A stretch of DNA of 64,000 nucleotides from Isoetes taiwanensis (GCA_021234155.1 JAJEKV010000060.1:6780323-6844322), one strand, 5' to 3'. Counted from the first letter of the stretch, positions 1-14,293 are shown. Made by a program: numbers and translations. Notes: generated from the sequence alone by a model not told the origin.

Positions 1-3000
1 ATTGAATGCTTCATGATACAATCGCAAGATGAGTGCAAAAAATAACAGCCATTCATATGACCATTTTATATCTTAGGTGTTAGATACACGAGGCCCATAC
101 CCCGGCTCACCAAATTGTGAGGCCGCCCAATAATCTAACATGATAAATGATTTTGATAGAATTCATTTAGTACAAAATCAGCAGACATACAATAAGATAT
201 CGAATCAATCGAATGAGTGCGCCTCATCCACCTTGTGGCGCATCATTATTCTCCTTGCAACTCCTATGAATACTCTACCTGATATTGTGGGTTCCATCAT
301 GTTTCAGAAGTTCAAATTTAGCACGCAAACCAAATGACATTATTAAATTAGCATCCATGCTCCAAAACAAACCGGTGATCACCTTTTCCTGCTTACATAT
401 TCGCAGATTATAAAGCATTAAAACGCTGCTTTTAAAACCTTTGCTATATGTCGATGAAACTTCACCCAAGTCGCGAACCTTGCACTGAGCATCACGTGTA
501 CTTCCAAAACTAATAAATGCAGACTCTGCGGAAAGATTGTGCCATAGGTTTTTTCTCCACCAACTAGAATAAAGAAAATATAAGTGGTACTATATGACTT
601 AAAGATGTATTTTTAACGGTTAAGGGAAATGGTTAAGTGACTAGTTGCAACCGGGGAAGTTGTATATGTAGTAGAAAGTTCTCGCTACCATTGTTAAAGT
701 AAACTAGGGTGGACAAGAACAAATGCACGATTCACTTTTTCAGCCCCAAAATCCACGACCAATCATCATGTTATATGGTGCCGAAAACATTATTTATTTT
801 ATTATAAATAAGGTTTGTGGAGTTTGAAAGCTCATTTTCCTCACCAAAAAGCAAGCTAGCTTTGAATTGTTTTTGATAGAGTGTCTACCGAAAGTTGGCT
901 ACCGTAGCAAACAACATGGGCAAAGAAGTAACTCATGGATTCAAAAGATGCGTAAACAATTTTGCCTTGAGCTTTGCATTCTCGCTAATGAAATGAATGC
1001 TTGAAGGCCATAAAATTTGATGATGGTATCCATAGGTAGAAAAAAGGAAAATCATTGCCAATATTAACCGTGAATCAACGCTTCTACGTATAAAAATGAA
1101 GACCTTAAAAACTTTTAATTCATTTCAGACATCCCTGAGATTTGATTGTTTCCTTCTGTATTGTCCATGGAGCTTGTGGGCATGCAATAATGAGAAACAA
1201 AGAAGAATTATTTGAAAAATAGACAACTTGGGAATTTAAGCTTTGGGGACACACCTTTAAAAATGGGCTAGAAACAATGTGGGTTTAAGCTTTGAATTAG
1301 TAAAGAAAATGGATTAGAACAGATTTAGGAACATCATGAAGCACTACCATGTAAGAATTTTTCTTGATGAATATTTGTTGAAAGACGAAAAGCTCCAAAT
1401 GCATCATGGGATCCGAATCGCTGTAATCTTCATAATTCACCGGTTGGGCCAAGCTTTTTATCTTGGCAATAACATTTTAAGGAGTTTGGAAAGGCAATCG
1501 AAACCTAAAATTCAACATCTTGTTCGACAAAACCCTACATGGAAATGTACTCTTCCCTTGATTTCAAAACAAACATCACCAACCATACTCAATAAGGAAA
1601 GTTTATTTAGAACTAATTTCGTCCATGAAAAGTTTTGTGTAGCCTTTTGCTCAAGAACTAGCTGGCTTCTCCAAAATTTGCTTTTCATCTCTTTATTTTG
1701 TATACCAATGGGTCCAAAGATTAAGTAACACTCTCAGTTTTCTTTCCCAAGCATAGCTCAACCTGCTCCTGACTCTTGTAACCTCGCTCTCCTTATCAAG
1801 TCTAACTTTTTCTCCCACCTAAAGCATTCCATCAGTTTTCTCCACTTACCTTCGGCCTCGCGATATGTCAAGTCTCTTTAGGTGATTCTTTTTAGCTCAC
1901 CACCCATATAGTCTAGGCCATGCACTTCCAAAGATAATGCGGATCAAAACGCTTAAAAGCTCTATTCTTCATAACCTTTACACTGACATGCCCCTAACAA
2001 CCACCCTACAGTTTGATTTGGGCTATCGATTTGAGTTGTTGCTCTGTAAGCCGCTAGGTCTCGGTCACAAAATCATAATGAATGCATAAACTTTAGGAGA
2101 TCATAGCAGTAGATTGGTCACAAATGTAATAAAAAAAAGGATTGAATCACTTCAATCGCTCCTCCCACATTTGCATGCGACCAATGCGCATCAAATAAAG
2201 AGAGCAACCCTTGTACGCCACGCCCCGCAGGTTATGCGATTTTATTCATTTGGGGAAGGTTACCTTTCATCTGAAAGTGCGTTTCTATCTCGATGTGGGC
2301 GTAAAAAACGTAAGCGAATAATCGATGCTATGTCTTGTCCAAAATAGAGAGCTAAGACTTGGTACTATGTTCATTGTGGAATATAAAACTAAGACCATGG
2401 AGGTGACTTTTTCTTTACTTTATTTCGTGCTTTTCCATAAGAGCTTTGATGCCCAAGACGAAGTGCTCCACTTCGCTATGGATTCGGATTACAATCGAAG
2501 CGACCACGGTGCCATCTCGACTTCCCTGACGAAAGTAACGCCGGATCATTAATCGTGAACATTCTAAATATAATCCGGTACTGTTCCCGGCCCGTTTTCG
2601 GCACCGCCCGCTCCCATCTTTGTTCTCGAGTAAAGAAGCTTCACACATTTGCACATTCGATAAAGAGTTAAGGTGCACGCCTTGTCCCAATTGAGGTCAC
2701 GACAAGTTACAAGATCGCCGAAGGAAGAAAGCCGAATAGATATGATTTCGCGAGCAAGAAAGGGAAGAGGAACCTAGCAGGCCTAATTGAGCATACTACA
2801 CGGCTTTATTTTTTTTTTAAAGTCTTTTAAAATGAAACTACATCGTATCTCCATGTTTTTTCTTACGTAAAAAAATAGGGTTCAAACAACAAAACCCAAC
2901 TCCATTTTATATATGTTTAGGAAAATAAATGTTAGCATACTTGTTAGAACTCGTGACTCGCAGATGCTTTCTCCTAAACACCGACGGGTTTTTCAAATGT

Positions 3001-6000
3001 TTCATAACCATTTATATAAAGTTGTTGCAGCAAGGCACTATTAGTGTTTGCCCAAATGATGCAGCATTTCATTTCAACTTTGAGATTGCCTCAAGCTTTT
3101 TAGATTTTTTAAATGTTCCATCCTCCAGATCCCTATAGATTTTTCAAGATCCATTTAAATTTGGTTGACTTTCTCTTCAAGATTATTTATTAGATTCTTA
3201 TATATTCCCTTTTAGATTTCTTTAACTTTAAAATTTCCCTTCGAAGATACCTACAAGAATTCCTAGAGTTGCTACCATAATTAGCCATATGTAACCACAC
3301 ATTCTAACCTCAAGTCAAGAAAACTATTGCAAATGAGGGGAGTCAGCAAGTATGGTCGCAGGCTCTATAGTCATACCTATAAAGCAAGTATGTTTTTTAA
3401 TAGGTGGTTTGGTTATGGCGATCTATAGCTTACCTATTTCCTAACCTTATTGGGCAACACTATGATTGGGTTTACCAACGTGAACATCATTTAACCAAGG
3501 TCATGATATGAAACCAATGATGTCAGCTCTTCTAATAAAACAAAGTAGAACACGCGCTAATTGGGCAAAATCAGAATCGGGATGCACTTTGGAGCCACAA
3601 TGGAGGCACATAGAAAGAACCGCAGTGGCGCCTAGTGTTGCCGCTAATGTCCTTACTTGTGATTTTACTTGCCGCTTAATGTCAAGAGATGTTGCAACTT
3701 TGGACTAACACAATAGGGTTCATGCTCTAAAGAATATAGTATATATGTTTACATAATGAAGCCAACTACGCCAAAATATGCCTTTGAACTATGATTTAAG
3801 CCACTTCACCCTCCGCCATGGAGGGCAAACCTCCGCAAGCAAAGAGACCTTGTTTTTATTAGTATTTAGACTACAAGAATGTATTGAGGCTGTCAAGGCC
3901 GCCACAAATCTACACTATAACGTAATTGCCAAATGGAAAAATGTTGAGTGTTGTTCCTAGTTATTAGTTTACCATACACATTGGTGGGCAATGGAACAAG
4001 AAAATGCATGTTTAGATAAAGTTCCTAAAATGTGCATGTACTTATTTGGAAGTTCCCCGAATCTCAAAGGAGACCTCTCATATTTAAGAGTTCCATATTA
4101 AGTATCTGTTTTCCCTACTAAAGAATTATTGAAGGCCAACTTGAGAATTCTACTCCCAAATTGGTTTGCATTACATCTGCAAGAAACAACATTATAAAAA
4201 TGCATGCTATTGTTGGTTGTGATTGCTGAAATTAGTAAAAGATAGAGGCATTTATCAACATCAAATTATATGGAAGGCACAAACATGGAAATCATTCTCA
4301 AACTTTCAACCAAATTTGCTATTAATGTGTAATAGAAATTTTAGATGCGAACAATATGCCTATAGATGAACTTTATTATGATTACAATTTTGAACATGTT
4401 ACATTATCACAAGAACCACCGATTCATTCCCACAATAAAACAAAGCCTTGAAAGCTGCAGCAACAATGGAAAGGTCGTATTAATAGTATAAGAGCAACAG
4501 AAATAATTAAAATGCCTGTAATATCATAGTCAAAGCATCAACTTGCTTTCAATTGGCTCACCATGGTATCTCCCTATGAAAATGGAAGGATGGTCTTCAA
4601 GTGAATCAGGTACATGATAGGATATAAGTCACTTGGTGTGACTGAAAAAATATAAAAAAATATAAAAAAAAATCGTAAGACATGTATAGAGATTTTCATT
4701 TAAAGCTATAGGTCAATTTACTTTCATTAGCTAAAGGAAGACTTTTTGAATTTTTTTTTAAGTGATTCCCTAAGATTTTGGGGCATTTGAATGCTGGCAA
4801 AAAAACCCGATTACCTTTGTGCAACATGAACTCCAGTTCTCAGAGGATAACATATTTTTTTTCGATTGTAAGTCGCCAATATTTCCTATCTTCTGTGTTA
4901 AATCTTTCCTTTGTTTAGTTGTTAGTTGCCTTCTTTATCATAGTTCAAACCTTCCATATTTTGATCTATTGTTTCTTTACCCTTTATCGAAGAGGATCTT
5001 GAGCTTGATTCATATGGTTCGACTTCAGCAGTCTTTGTCTGAACATAGGTGCATTTTTATATCCTTCAGTTCTTCCTTCCATGAATATTATCAGCATCTA
5101 AGAGCTCTGTGTCTAGGCTTAACACCATGCAAGAGAAATTATTATGCTAAGAACAGTTTTGTAAGACATGACTTATATCTGAATATAGAGCCAGTTGGCA
5201 CTGATTGGAATACTCTATTTTGATGCCACTATATATTGCACACTTTGAAAAGGCAATCTTCATTTGTGTATTGCACAAATAAATGTCTACTACTTTGCAC
5301 AAGATCCTTCAAGCTCTGCCCCTTTTTTTTTCTTTTGGTTCCATGAATCCATGTGCTATATTCAAAGACATGGCTATAAATTTTTGTTTGATAAGCATTT
5401 CTCCTGAACCATTTCTCCTGAACCATTTCTTCTGAACCAATGTAGTATATTAATTTCCTATTTTTCCTAGGCTAGAGAAACTTATAAACAAATTGGTGAA
5501 TCTTTTCTATTGGCTCAATTATCCACATTCCCAAAAGGTTGCTTGTGGTGGAGGCAGCAAATTGCATGCAGGATGAACTTACATACATACAAACAAAAAC
5601 CAATGCAAATAATAAAGGTATCTGTTCTATTGGCTCAGTTATGCATTCCCAAGAGGTTGGCTATGATCAACATCTCTTCTGTTCTCCATGCTGTACTTTC
5701 GAATATGAAAAGCATGGGTGATACGCCATTGACGCTTAAAAACACATAAAAGTAATGGCCAAAAAGTTGCCTTCTTTAAATGCATCTAATAGCTGGAACA
5801 GTTACCTGCATACTTTATGCTTTCATGCATTGTTAAACCTTGCTTGCCTGGTCATAAACGCAAAACCTACAGCAATTATGTTGGATGCCTAAGCTTGTTA
5901 TTGTAGTTAAACCCTTTGGACATAGCTGCTCTAATTACCCTTTGCCTCGGTGCTTCATCATTGCAAGTGCAATAGTTAATCTGCACCACTCATTTCTACA

Positions 6001-6300
6001 ATTGGATACAAGATGGACTAAAGACTATTTGCTCCAGAATTGTGCAGGTAAAGCTACTGCTTTGGAGCCCTCTTTTGTTTTGAGTTTTGTAGCAGGCTTT
6101 GGAGCCCTCTTTTGTTTTGAGTTTTCTAGCAGTAAGGCCTTAATTGTGATTGTAAGAGGTTGAAGAACCTGACAAAGAACCAAGCAAAGGACCAGTCTTA
6201 TGCACTAGAAGTAATAGGGATATTGTTTAGGTCAGCCCTTTAATCTTTTGCAGACTGAAGGTTGTCGTAAAAGTGCAGGCAGGATCTGCTCTTTCGTCAT
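1..6300. other. Gene-free AT-rich stretch
   Basis: I find no gene I can defend here. Open frames are short (under about 135 codons), on both strands, and lack recognisable motifs or consistent splice context. Small local duplications occur: a 15-base unit containing CTGAACCATTTCT repeated three times near 5400-5440, a diverged pair near 5507 and 5627 sharing CTATTGGCTCA, and a 37-base tandem pair at about 6060-6132. The ORF at 2114-2347 is rich in Arg/His and resembles nothing I know. Confidence 0.6.
6058..6132. repeat. 37-bp tandem duplication
   Basis: Two adjacent copies of a unit beginning GCTTTGGAGCCCTC and ending TAGCAG, differing at a single position (TTTTGTAGCAG versus TTTTCTAGCAG). 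It lies in non-coding sequence and looks like a recent slippage or repair duplication. Confidence 0.85.
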
Positions 6301-6317
6301 AATCTATCTGCTAAGAT

Positions 6318-6514
6318 CTTTTTTTAACTCTTATTTTTTTTTTTTGAAGGACGTGAGGCTCTTTTTATTGACAAGAACAAAGGCACAATACACAATGCAC
6401 AGACAGGAATAAAACCCTAGTGGATAGGCTGACCCAACTAGGCAAAAACACCCGTCTATGCATAAGAAGAACACCGTAAATACGTCTGCAAATTATCTCT
6501 TTTTTAACTCTTAT
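6318..6514 (-). mobile_element. SINE-like or 5'-truncated LINE retroposon with TSD
   Basis: A short insert of about 164 bp (6335-6498) is flanked by a direct repeat, TTTTTTAACTCTTAT, at 6319-6334 and 6500-6514. Its left edge is a T-run of about eleven bases, so on the minus strand it ends in a poly(A) tail, preceded by CAATAAAAAGAGCC, which resembles a polyadenylation signal. A long A/T-rich target duplication plus an A tail is the signature of target-primed reverse transcription. I do not see tRNA-like A and B boxes, so I cannot tell a SINE from the last bases of a poly(A)-tailed LINE. The tail differs from the microsatellite tails of the other LINEs in this window, so a different family made it. 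Confidence 0.85.
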
Positions 6515-6929
6515 GCTCTAATGTAGAATTAGGAAACCATGGTTTCTTTATGTCATGTAATTTCTTCTAGGGTTTCAAATATTGTGGTTGCACATCCGGG
6601 GATGACGGGCGTTTCTATTGTCCACGCTTCAAAATCGCCTGTTGCTTGGATTTGTAGTTACCGCCTTTAACTTTAATTGCAAGAGGTTGAAGAAGCTGAC
6701 AAATAGACCCAAGCAAGGGATCAATCTTTATACATTACTAGGAGTAGTAGGGGCGTTGTTTACTCTTTTGTCAAAGGTGGCACCGCTTCATAAATTCAAG
6801 AAGACAAATCTTTGTGATAAAAATGAATTTGAGTTTATCGTTCATTACGAGAATTTAACAAGTTGCCTTGACCTGCATCATATGCTACCACATGCTAGCA
6901 CCACAAAACTAAAGCCCGGTTACGACAAG

Positions 6930-7285
6930 TTTATTACGACGTCTGATACCGATGATCGACGCCACAAACGTCGACAACGACGCTTCTATTTCGACAAGCC
7001 GCAGCCGCCGATAACGACCTTTATGCGTCATAATGCTGCCGCAACCGCTAAGGTTTTAAAGCGACGACCGACGTCGTTTAACGACGCCACGTATTAATGC
7101 GGTCGCCACGCTACCGCGGCCAAGATGGCCGGGCGAAGTAAGGTCGACGGGCGCCTACGCGTTTGACGCTGCTAAACGACGTCATTACGCACACGCGGGC
7201 GTACCACGCTGTCGGGCGGCCAGTCATGCATACAGCGCTGTTGTCGACGTGAGTACCATTTTCAAACACCGCTAACGACGCTATT
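6930..7285. other. CpG-dense block rich in AACGACG words
   Basis: This stretch is strikingly CpG- and GC-rich in an AT-rich neighbourhood and is full of CGACG, GCCGC and AACGACG words. A second block with the same word usage lies at about 7885-8045, separated by roughly 600 bases of very AT-rich sequence. An open frame (6618-7097) runs into the first block, giving an Arg/Thr-rich tail with no recognisable domain. The pair may be the two arms of a young DNA element, but I could not align them as inverted repeats. Nothing else is seen in 7285-7885. Confidence 0.5.
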
Positions 7286-8279
7286 ACGGTATTAAAAATA
7301 TATATATATATTTTTTTATTTTTTTAAATTGAAAAAAATAATAATAACATTTATTATGAATGAAGTTAATACATTTAATTTGAAGCCTATAAATGAATTT
7401 AAACCAATAAAGAAATATAAGATTTTAACGCTATTAAATGATGTTTAAATATATTAAAAAATACAAAATAAATGAAGTTCTCAATTTTTTAGCTAAAATA
7501 CTAATCAATAAATTAAGCTAAATACATTAATCAATGATTAAGCATATTGAAAATTAAATGCTTACTGCACATAGGTATAAAAGTTGCTTTGCATTAAACA
7601 ACGACGGTTAGAGGCACATGCAAAACAATAAATTCAATGATTAAAATATTAGGTATAAATAAACAACTTAAAGGAAAAAAAAAATATGAAAATCAATGGG
7701 GAGGGGTGGTTTCAATGACGCCCCTTCTTGGATAAACAATTTAACCTTAAATAAAGCATTAAGGTATTTTTACAGCGCATTGAAAACTAAACTCTTACCG
7801 AAGAGGTGCCAAATTTGTCATAAGAATACATTTTGCTAGAGTGTACATGCAAAACAAAAAATTCAATGATTAGGAAAGAAATAGCTGGCGCCAGCATTTG
7901 ATGCCGCCGCAGCCAATCCGGATATCGCCACCGAAACGTCATGAACGACGCCGAACGACAAGAAATGCTGCTAACGACGAAGCGTTGCCGATATTCTGAC
8001 GACGCACCCGCCGCTCTTCGGGACGCGACGCCGCTGGACCATCCCTTTTGTAGCAGCTTGTGGATTCTCAAAATCTCTGTACGCCTATTAATGGAATCAT
8101 GGATGCTTTTCATTATGATATAATTTATGTGCTGGAATATATCATGTGTATAAGTTGTAATATTTCTAATAAATTGTATGCATTTTCAACTAGATTCTTT
8201 CACCACATCTTCTTTATACTCTTGTTACTTGAAGAGAAAGAAGTAAGGAAATTTTGGGGAGATAAATGATATCAAGAAT

Positions 8280-9500
8280 TGAATTAAATTGAATTTAATT
8301 TTATTCTCCGTAGCGGCTAGATGGTCTATGGGCCAAACAACAAAGAACAGCCAGCCTATTACTATCCAGGATGAAAAAACCTCTGCTCTGAAGGGTTTTC
8401 AAGGGAGAAACCTTAGCAGTAATAGGCCTAGCGATGAACTATGTGTTTGTACAATTTGTACATGTCAATGTAATGATCGAGGGCACAATTGAGCCCCCAT
8501 GGACCACTGGCAAGCGTAGGATTAATCTAGCTTTTATAGTAGGGTGTCCTTAATAACTCCAAAGCATTGTTATCCCCAAGCTTACTTAAGGAACATGCGT
8601 CTAGATACTATTTGAGATGATTGTGGTCCTCATTGTTATTCACAGTATGCACCCGTGTTTTTGCACATTTCATCTGGAGAGCTAGGTCACTCGTGTCTCC
8701 TTCCAACAGGCTTTAAGACATTGTGGACCCATGGCCATCGTGACAGACGAAGTGTAGAAGGCAGGAGTCTCCTATGCTTATCACTTTTTGACAATATACG
8801 AGGTCACGTTCCAGAGCAGCTCTTTGCAAAGGCAAAAGGCTACTCTTCTACAAAAGAATATGATATGGGACCATAGACTTGGCTCCAAGTGCTTGAGTCA
8901 GAATGGCCTTATGTACTTGTTCCACCCCAAGTGGTAATTCATATTACTGGTCACCATACTTCTACTCCATATAGAACTACCGGTTCTACCAAAAGGAGTG
9001 ACTGATGTAACCAATTGTAAATCTCTGCTCTGTGTTAGTTATTTTGCATTATATAGAAAGCCTTCCAACGTGTCATCACATAATACATGTATCCTAATAT
9101 GTGGTAGTAATGAACACCACTCCCAGGTACTAATTGTATGTTTGCAACACTTCCACACTTTGACCTTGGTAAGTGAAGTGAGGTTGTATATACCTCAAGC
9201 ATGAGACCAGGAGAACCTCAGTTTTGGCCAAATTGAAGTGCATTCTGGTGGTTTAATAGAAAGCGCCCAAGGCACCTAGATGCTATTGCATACTCGCTGG
9301 GGTGTAGGCTAAAGGGTCCACGCCATCCATGTTTATTAGCTTTCGGATGTCCTAATGAGCGCCCCCCTCGGGGGGGGAGGGGGGGACCACCTTCATCTTG
9401 CGTAAATCAATCCTCAAACTGATCAAATGTACAAACCCAAATAGAGTAGGAGAGACCAGGCACCTTTATCACACTCCAATACTATTAATAACCCTTTCTA
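8280..9500 (-). mobile_element. Decayed LINE, family 1 (3' half), minus strand
   Basis: Read on the minus strand, this segment follows the same order as the better-preserved LINE at 29634-31631. It has an RT/thumb region matching 31140-31440 (for example the GTTTTGGCCAA segment near 9215), the connector region near 8700-8760 matching 30630-30690, and the 3' UTR near 8290-8430 with the GGTTTTTTCATCC and CTAAGGTTTCTCCC segments. The 3' terminus retains CCCATAGACCA and then a degraded A/T tail at 8280-8300. Reading frames are broken throughout. It is a 5'-truncated, inactive copy. Confidence 0.75.
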
Positions 9501-12500
9501 AGGGTGGCAATCATTTATAGAGCATGTATATTGTTTTCTGTAATTCCTGGGTAACTCCCAACTGTTGGAACTTGAACTTATATAAAATTAGACACTTCTA
9601 TTTCTTAATCATTTTACTGCAATAGGAAGATATAAACAGCATAACTATGGTTGGACATGGCATTTTGCAAAATGCATTTAGTGGCATTACATCGGATTCA
9701 AATCATTAGAGGATATTTAGAATCCTTTAGAGATCTTATAAGAGGTCTCCACAACCCTAAAGTTTTGCAATCATTATTTCCTAACGACCACAAAATTTGA
9801 TGATTACATCTAAGATTTTCCCTTTCCCACCATCGAGCTTCACCACCATCGAGCTTGCTATCACGCCATCGAGCTTGATATCGCGCCAACCATTAATTGA
9901 CTATATGATTTTGCCAAGAAATGTAGCCGTAATTTTTCAATTTTGCTCGCTTGGTTCGGCAAGAATCTTCCTAATTCTAAGCCCGGCTCCTAGATTTCAT
10001 CTTTGCAATACCATGTAGGTATTTGGTTTCCTAGTTCTCATTGCATTCTTTGAGGCCTGTTTCTAATATCACAGGATCAAATTAATCTAGGTCAATTTAG
10101 AGTGCAAGTGCCAAAAGGGTGCCCGCCGCCTTTTACGTGAAATAAGTTCACTTGAAAGCAACCAATAATAGATGAAGATGCATTAAGTAGTTTCTGAGCC
10201 ACAATATAGATCTCGCTAAAAGGCAACTGCTCTCAGATCTTTTCACCGGTCGTCCAAACTTCCACTGTGAGATTCTGGCCTTTATTGAATTTGCTTGCGC
10301 GGGTCTATAAGGACCGCAGGTTACCGGGTTAATCGTAATAATTTGGTTAATGGTAATACCGACCACATTTGCGGGTTATGTATAACCACTTGTATGGGAT
10401 TCAATTGCAAAGTTTTATCGATGTTAATCACCCAATGCAAACTACTCATTGCCTCAACAATGTCAATGAATGGAGGTAGAAAACAAAATTGGTAATGCGT
10501 ATGAAGTCACCGCAACAAGGAATGAAGAGGGCTATGCAAGAAAATGATTACTCCAAGTGAGTCAAAAGAATGAAACAACTCCACTGGGCTCTTATGGGAA
10601 TGGCAAGAAACTTGAAGCCCATAAATATATTAGCCCCAAGGGTGGAGGGGTAAAAACAAGATCATGGCTATTAAAAAGCTTATGGATCCAAACCTGTATA
10701 AAAAACAAGAGAGAAAACTCGCTAATATTGCCCGGGTTTACAAAGAAATTAGTTAATTAAAGATGATGTATCGAGAATGTTAAAGCTTCTCGGTAGCATT
10801 CAACTTAGAGATAGCAAGTTGTCGTGCAGGAATTGGGGAACAACAATCAGAATCAATGCAAGAACTATGTGACAATGTCGAAATAAGTAAAAGGTGCTTA
10901 TATTGCTTTGTTCGGGATGCCCCTAGGATGGCCTTAAACAAGGCGTTATCAAACTATTTACTACCAAGGATGACTAGTATAACGACTTGTAGATCATCGA
11001 GAAATGTATAAGTGCAAGAGCTTCTGGTGATATGTATCAGCTGGGACCAAGAAAGGTCAATTTGATACATTGGCATCTTATACCAAAGGTAAGAAGTAGT
11101 CAAGTTTGCGGGATACTTTTCTCACTTAATGAAAATAACAAATTGGTCGGATACACTTAAGCAGAATGTCACTTTGGTCGATTTCACATATGAAGGTAGA
11201 AGAGTGCACCGTAAACTAAGAATTGTTTGAAGTTGGATGAAAGAATTGTGAAAGGTGAAAAGTACGAGGGTATCATCGATATAGCATTTTTTCCAAGGCT
11301 TTCTCCCATCTTTTGATCACAAGGAGTTACAAATTGAAGAAATTCTAAGTCTCCAACCCAATTGCCACCGGACATTGAACAGAGACCACTCGCCTCCAAT
11401 TTCCAAGACTTTTTGGAACAACCTGATTGTCTCATGAATATTTGCCCATGACAACGTAAATGAGTGCTATCATTGTCATCTGTTCCACCGACCCCACGAT
11501 TTCTTCCTTCATGGACATTTCGCCATCTCCATACTTAAAAGTGACATACAACATTTTGCTTCAATGCAATATTCTAATCCTAACCGTGTCTCGACTTTTA
11601 TCCCGCATTCAGATTCAATTTTCATCATGAAGTCGAAAGCACTCCCAACCTTCAAGAAATAGACTATCTAAAATTATCCACCGACTATTGAATTGTAAAG
11701 ATCTTTTTAAGGTCTTCTTAACATTGTCGGGCGCCTTGAACAAGGCAATGAACAACCACCTCCTAAATTTATCTTGACATGCCCGCACTCCTCCCTTCTT
11801 CTTCAATGTCAGATATTTCGCGAGAGCTTACTCCGTGCAGTAAGACAAGTGGCATCCGTGAGACCAAGCAGAGGCTCGAATTGTGCTTGGTAATGGAAGC
11901 TCAATGCTTAGAGCTTCGAGGAGAGTATCACCTCCAAACCATATACCCTTTCTTCCTTGAGCCGCACCGGTGTGCTACCTCAATAACAAGGAGCCCATAT
12001 TCGTGAAAGTAACGAATGCACTACTTATCGAAAGTGTGAAGAGACCCGTGGTTCTCCACACTTATATATACAAACCTCGTAGAGAATAGAAATGAAATCG
12101 AGTAAGTAACTCGAACTAATTTAGATATGGATTGCATAGAAATACATACTCACAATTTGTTTCTAACCGTGGGAAAGTTCATCTATTATTTTCTTTTGCC
12201 ATATCTATTGAGCGATACATGCCTCACTTGTACAAATTTCTTTTCCTCGATCGAAAATCGCACCAAGCCTTCCAATCAGAGAAGCATCATTTCTCCGTAT
12301 CTTTTGACTCGCTATTCATCTCTCATTCGTGTTGAAGTGTAACAAAGTTCTTATTGATACCACAAAAGCTTTTTAAATTTCGACTGTGATAGAGCTTACA
12401 ACATCAAGAGTTGCAAAAATTCAAAATCGTAAGGTAGGGGCGTAATAGAAATATCAGGAAAGGCTCGGTGATTTTACCTTGATCGAGGATATTCTCGCTA

Positions 12501-13180
12501 CCAAGTTCCCCTGGGCAGTCGCTTGCCCCAGCAACTCAAGTTCCTTGCACTACAGATCAACCTTCGCAAATTTCAAGAAGAAAACACCCGGACGGGAATC
12601 GTGAGGGGGGGAGGGGAGGGAGGCAAGAATGCATCATAATTACTGCGGTAATCCGACATCCGAAAGCAAGAGGTACTTGATACTACCGAACCACGTGGTA
12701 ACCGACACCTACGGTAACGACAAGCCTCTGGGCTTCTCCCCAAAGGGTTTGCTTTTTGACGTGGCATTGAGTTTTGGCCCTTAATTGACCTCATATATTC
12801 TCTAATGGTATGCCAAACTTCAAATTATATATTTTGATAATTTTAAGGGTAAGTATAACTGACACTATCTTCCAAGTATTTATACTCAGTGCAAGATGTT
12901 ATTAAAAGTTCTAACTATAGGATAGGTAGAAAGACAAGTGTACATGTATCGAGGTCTATTCAGCTCTTTTGTCCAAAACTGATGAGATGATGCAAGACGT
13001 AGAAGAGACTAAATGAGTAGTATCTCTTCATTTACTTGAGCTAATCCAATAGCCTACAGGCTCTGGATTAAGAAATAGTTCTAGTTATTATTTTGATGGA
13101 CATCTCAACCTGGTAGAAGTATCAGCATCATCATTATCTTGTGCAAAATTAGAGAAACTCGAGCTTTTTTTATATCTAAG
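9500..13180. other. Gene-free stretch, unidentified
   Basis: Many short frames on both strands and none convincing. Moderately higher GC from 9700 to 12800 suggests old transposon sequence, but no polymerase, integrase or transposase motif is visible. A G-rich tract sits at 12602-12625. Near 9830-9885 a small unit containing CACCATCGAGCTT is repeated in tandem about three times. Confidence 0.5.
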
Positions 13181-13562
13181 AATGGAATAGACTAGAATAG
13201 AATAGAATGTCATCGATTCATGAAGGACGAGACTTTGCACAAGACGAAAGATGTATACATTGTACAAGGGGCTTTATGTCCGCGGCCACATGCATTTTTA
13301 GGTCGCTCTACCCAAGTTGGGGATCGCTATTTATTGCAAAGTTCTTCATCGACGCCACTCCGCTTTCTCATCTCCCGAGCAGATCTATGGCTTCTATTCG
13401 CTGATCTTATGCGAGGAGGGGCTTTTCTGTATGAGCCACTCGTTTCTGACCATCTGCTATCCTTTCTAACCTCTTCTATCTTTCCCCTTTGTCCTAAGAT
13501 AGGACAATCTTCAACTCTTTCTCCTGATCTAGTCTTAAAAGTTCTCTCGTATCGGATGTTAT

Positions 13563-14293
13563 TGTTTTCATATGAGTGGCAGTAAGAAATGGTTACCGAT
13601 TCGCCAGCGGATCGAGATTCTTGCATTAAGACGAGCATGGCGTATCAGACAAGTGCTTCTGGATGCATGCATTGTAGCATTTTTAGTTGCCCATCGTGCT
13701 GGGAGGATCGCTTATTTATTACTGGCAGTAGTTCTCTACCCGACGCTTACCCGGGCTTTCATCTCCTCGCCAGTATCCATGGCCCCACCCTCCCCGCTAA
13801 AATTGTTATGTATATGTTCATATTTGTTATAATTGTCGCGGGCATCGCTATGGACTTTTGTACCGCTTTTCGAGGTGTAAATGTTGTTTTTTGTCGCGGC
13901 ACGCTGTGGACTACCCCTCGCCGAGGTTTTTTTCTCTATTGGTTTTCCGCTGGTGATGTGCGTCCGTGGGGTGATGCGCGGTTTCTAGATTCTCTGCTTA
14001 GCAATTTCGCATTGTCCAAGCCCTCACAGATTTTATCGCTAGGGTTTTTCCTCGAACTGAAAGGCTGGGGTTTTTAACCTTGGGCGATAAGCCTCCTACA
14101 GGCTACCAGTCAACATCTCAGAGTAATAATTCTTTATTTGGGGTCCAGATGTTATAGCTGGCCTATGTTTTTCATTTTTTGGGTAGCCTGCGATGTGCAG
14201 CTACCCACCCTATACCATTGTAGAAAAAACTGTTGAGATGAATGAAAAGCCTATCTATCTGTTGTTGTTTTCATGCGAGTCGCAGTGCAAGAA
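13563..14293 (+). mobile_element. 5'-truncated LINE (3' UTR type) with decayed TSD
   Basis: A segment of about 675 bp is flanked by a diverged direct repeat of the type TTGTTTTCAT..GAGT.GCAGT at 13563-13589 and 14265-14293. The 3' part (14035-14110) contains a GCTAGGGTTTTTCC...GGGGTTTTTAA arrangement like the 3' UTR of LINE family 1 (42115-42165). A stem-loop (GGGTAGC...GCTACCC) lies at about 14180-14206, and the insert ends in a short repeated tail (CTATCTATCTG). The 162-codon frame at 13589-14077 has no recognisable domain and probably has no function. The flanking repeat has several mismatches, so the insertion is old. Confidence 0.6.

Noticed and set aside
13185-13207. (AATAG)n at 13.2 kb (and at 34984-35003) as tails of family 1 LINEs
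   Set aside because: Neither neighbouring sequence shows the family 1 3' UTR (no CCCATAGG stem-loop), so I treat them as free microsatellites.
13589-14077. 162-codon ORF with hydrophobic segments
   Set aside because: Lies in a LINE 3' UTR-type insert bounded by a decayed target duplication; no known domain and no promoter or splice context.
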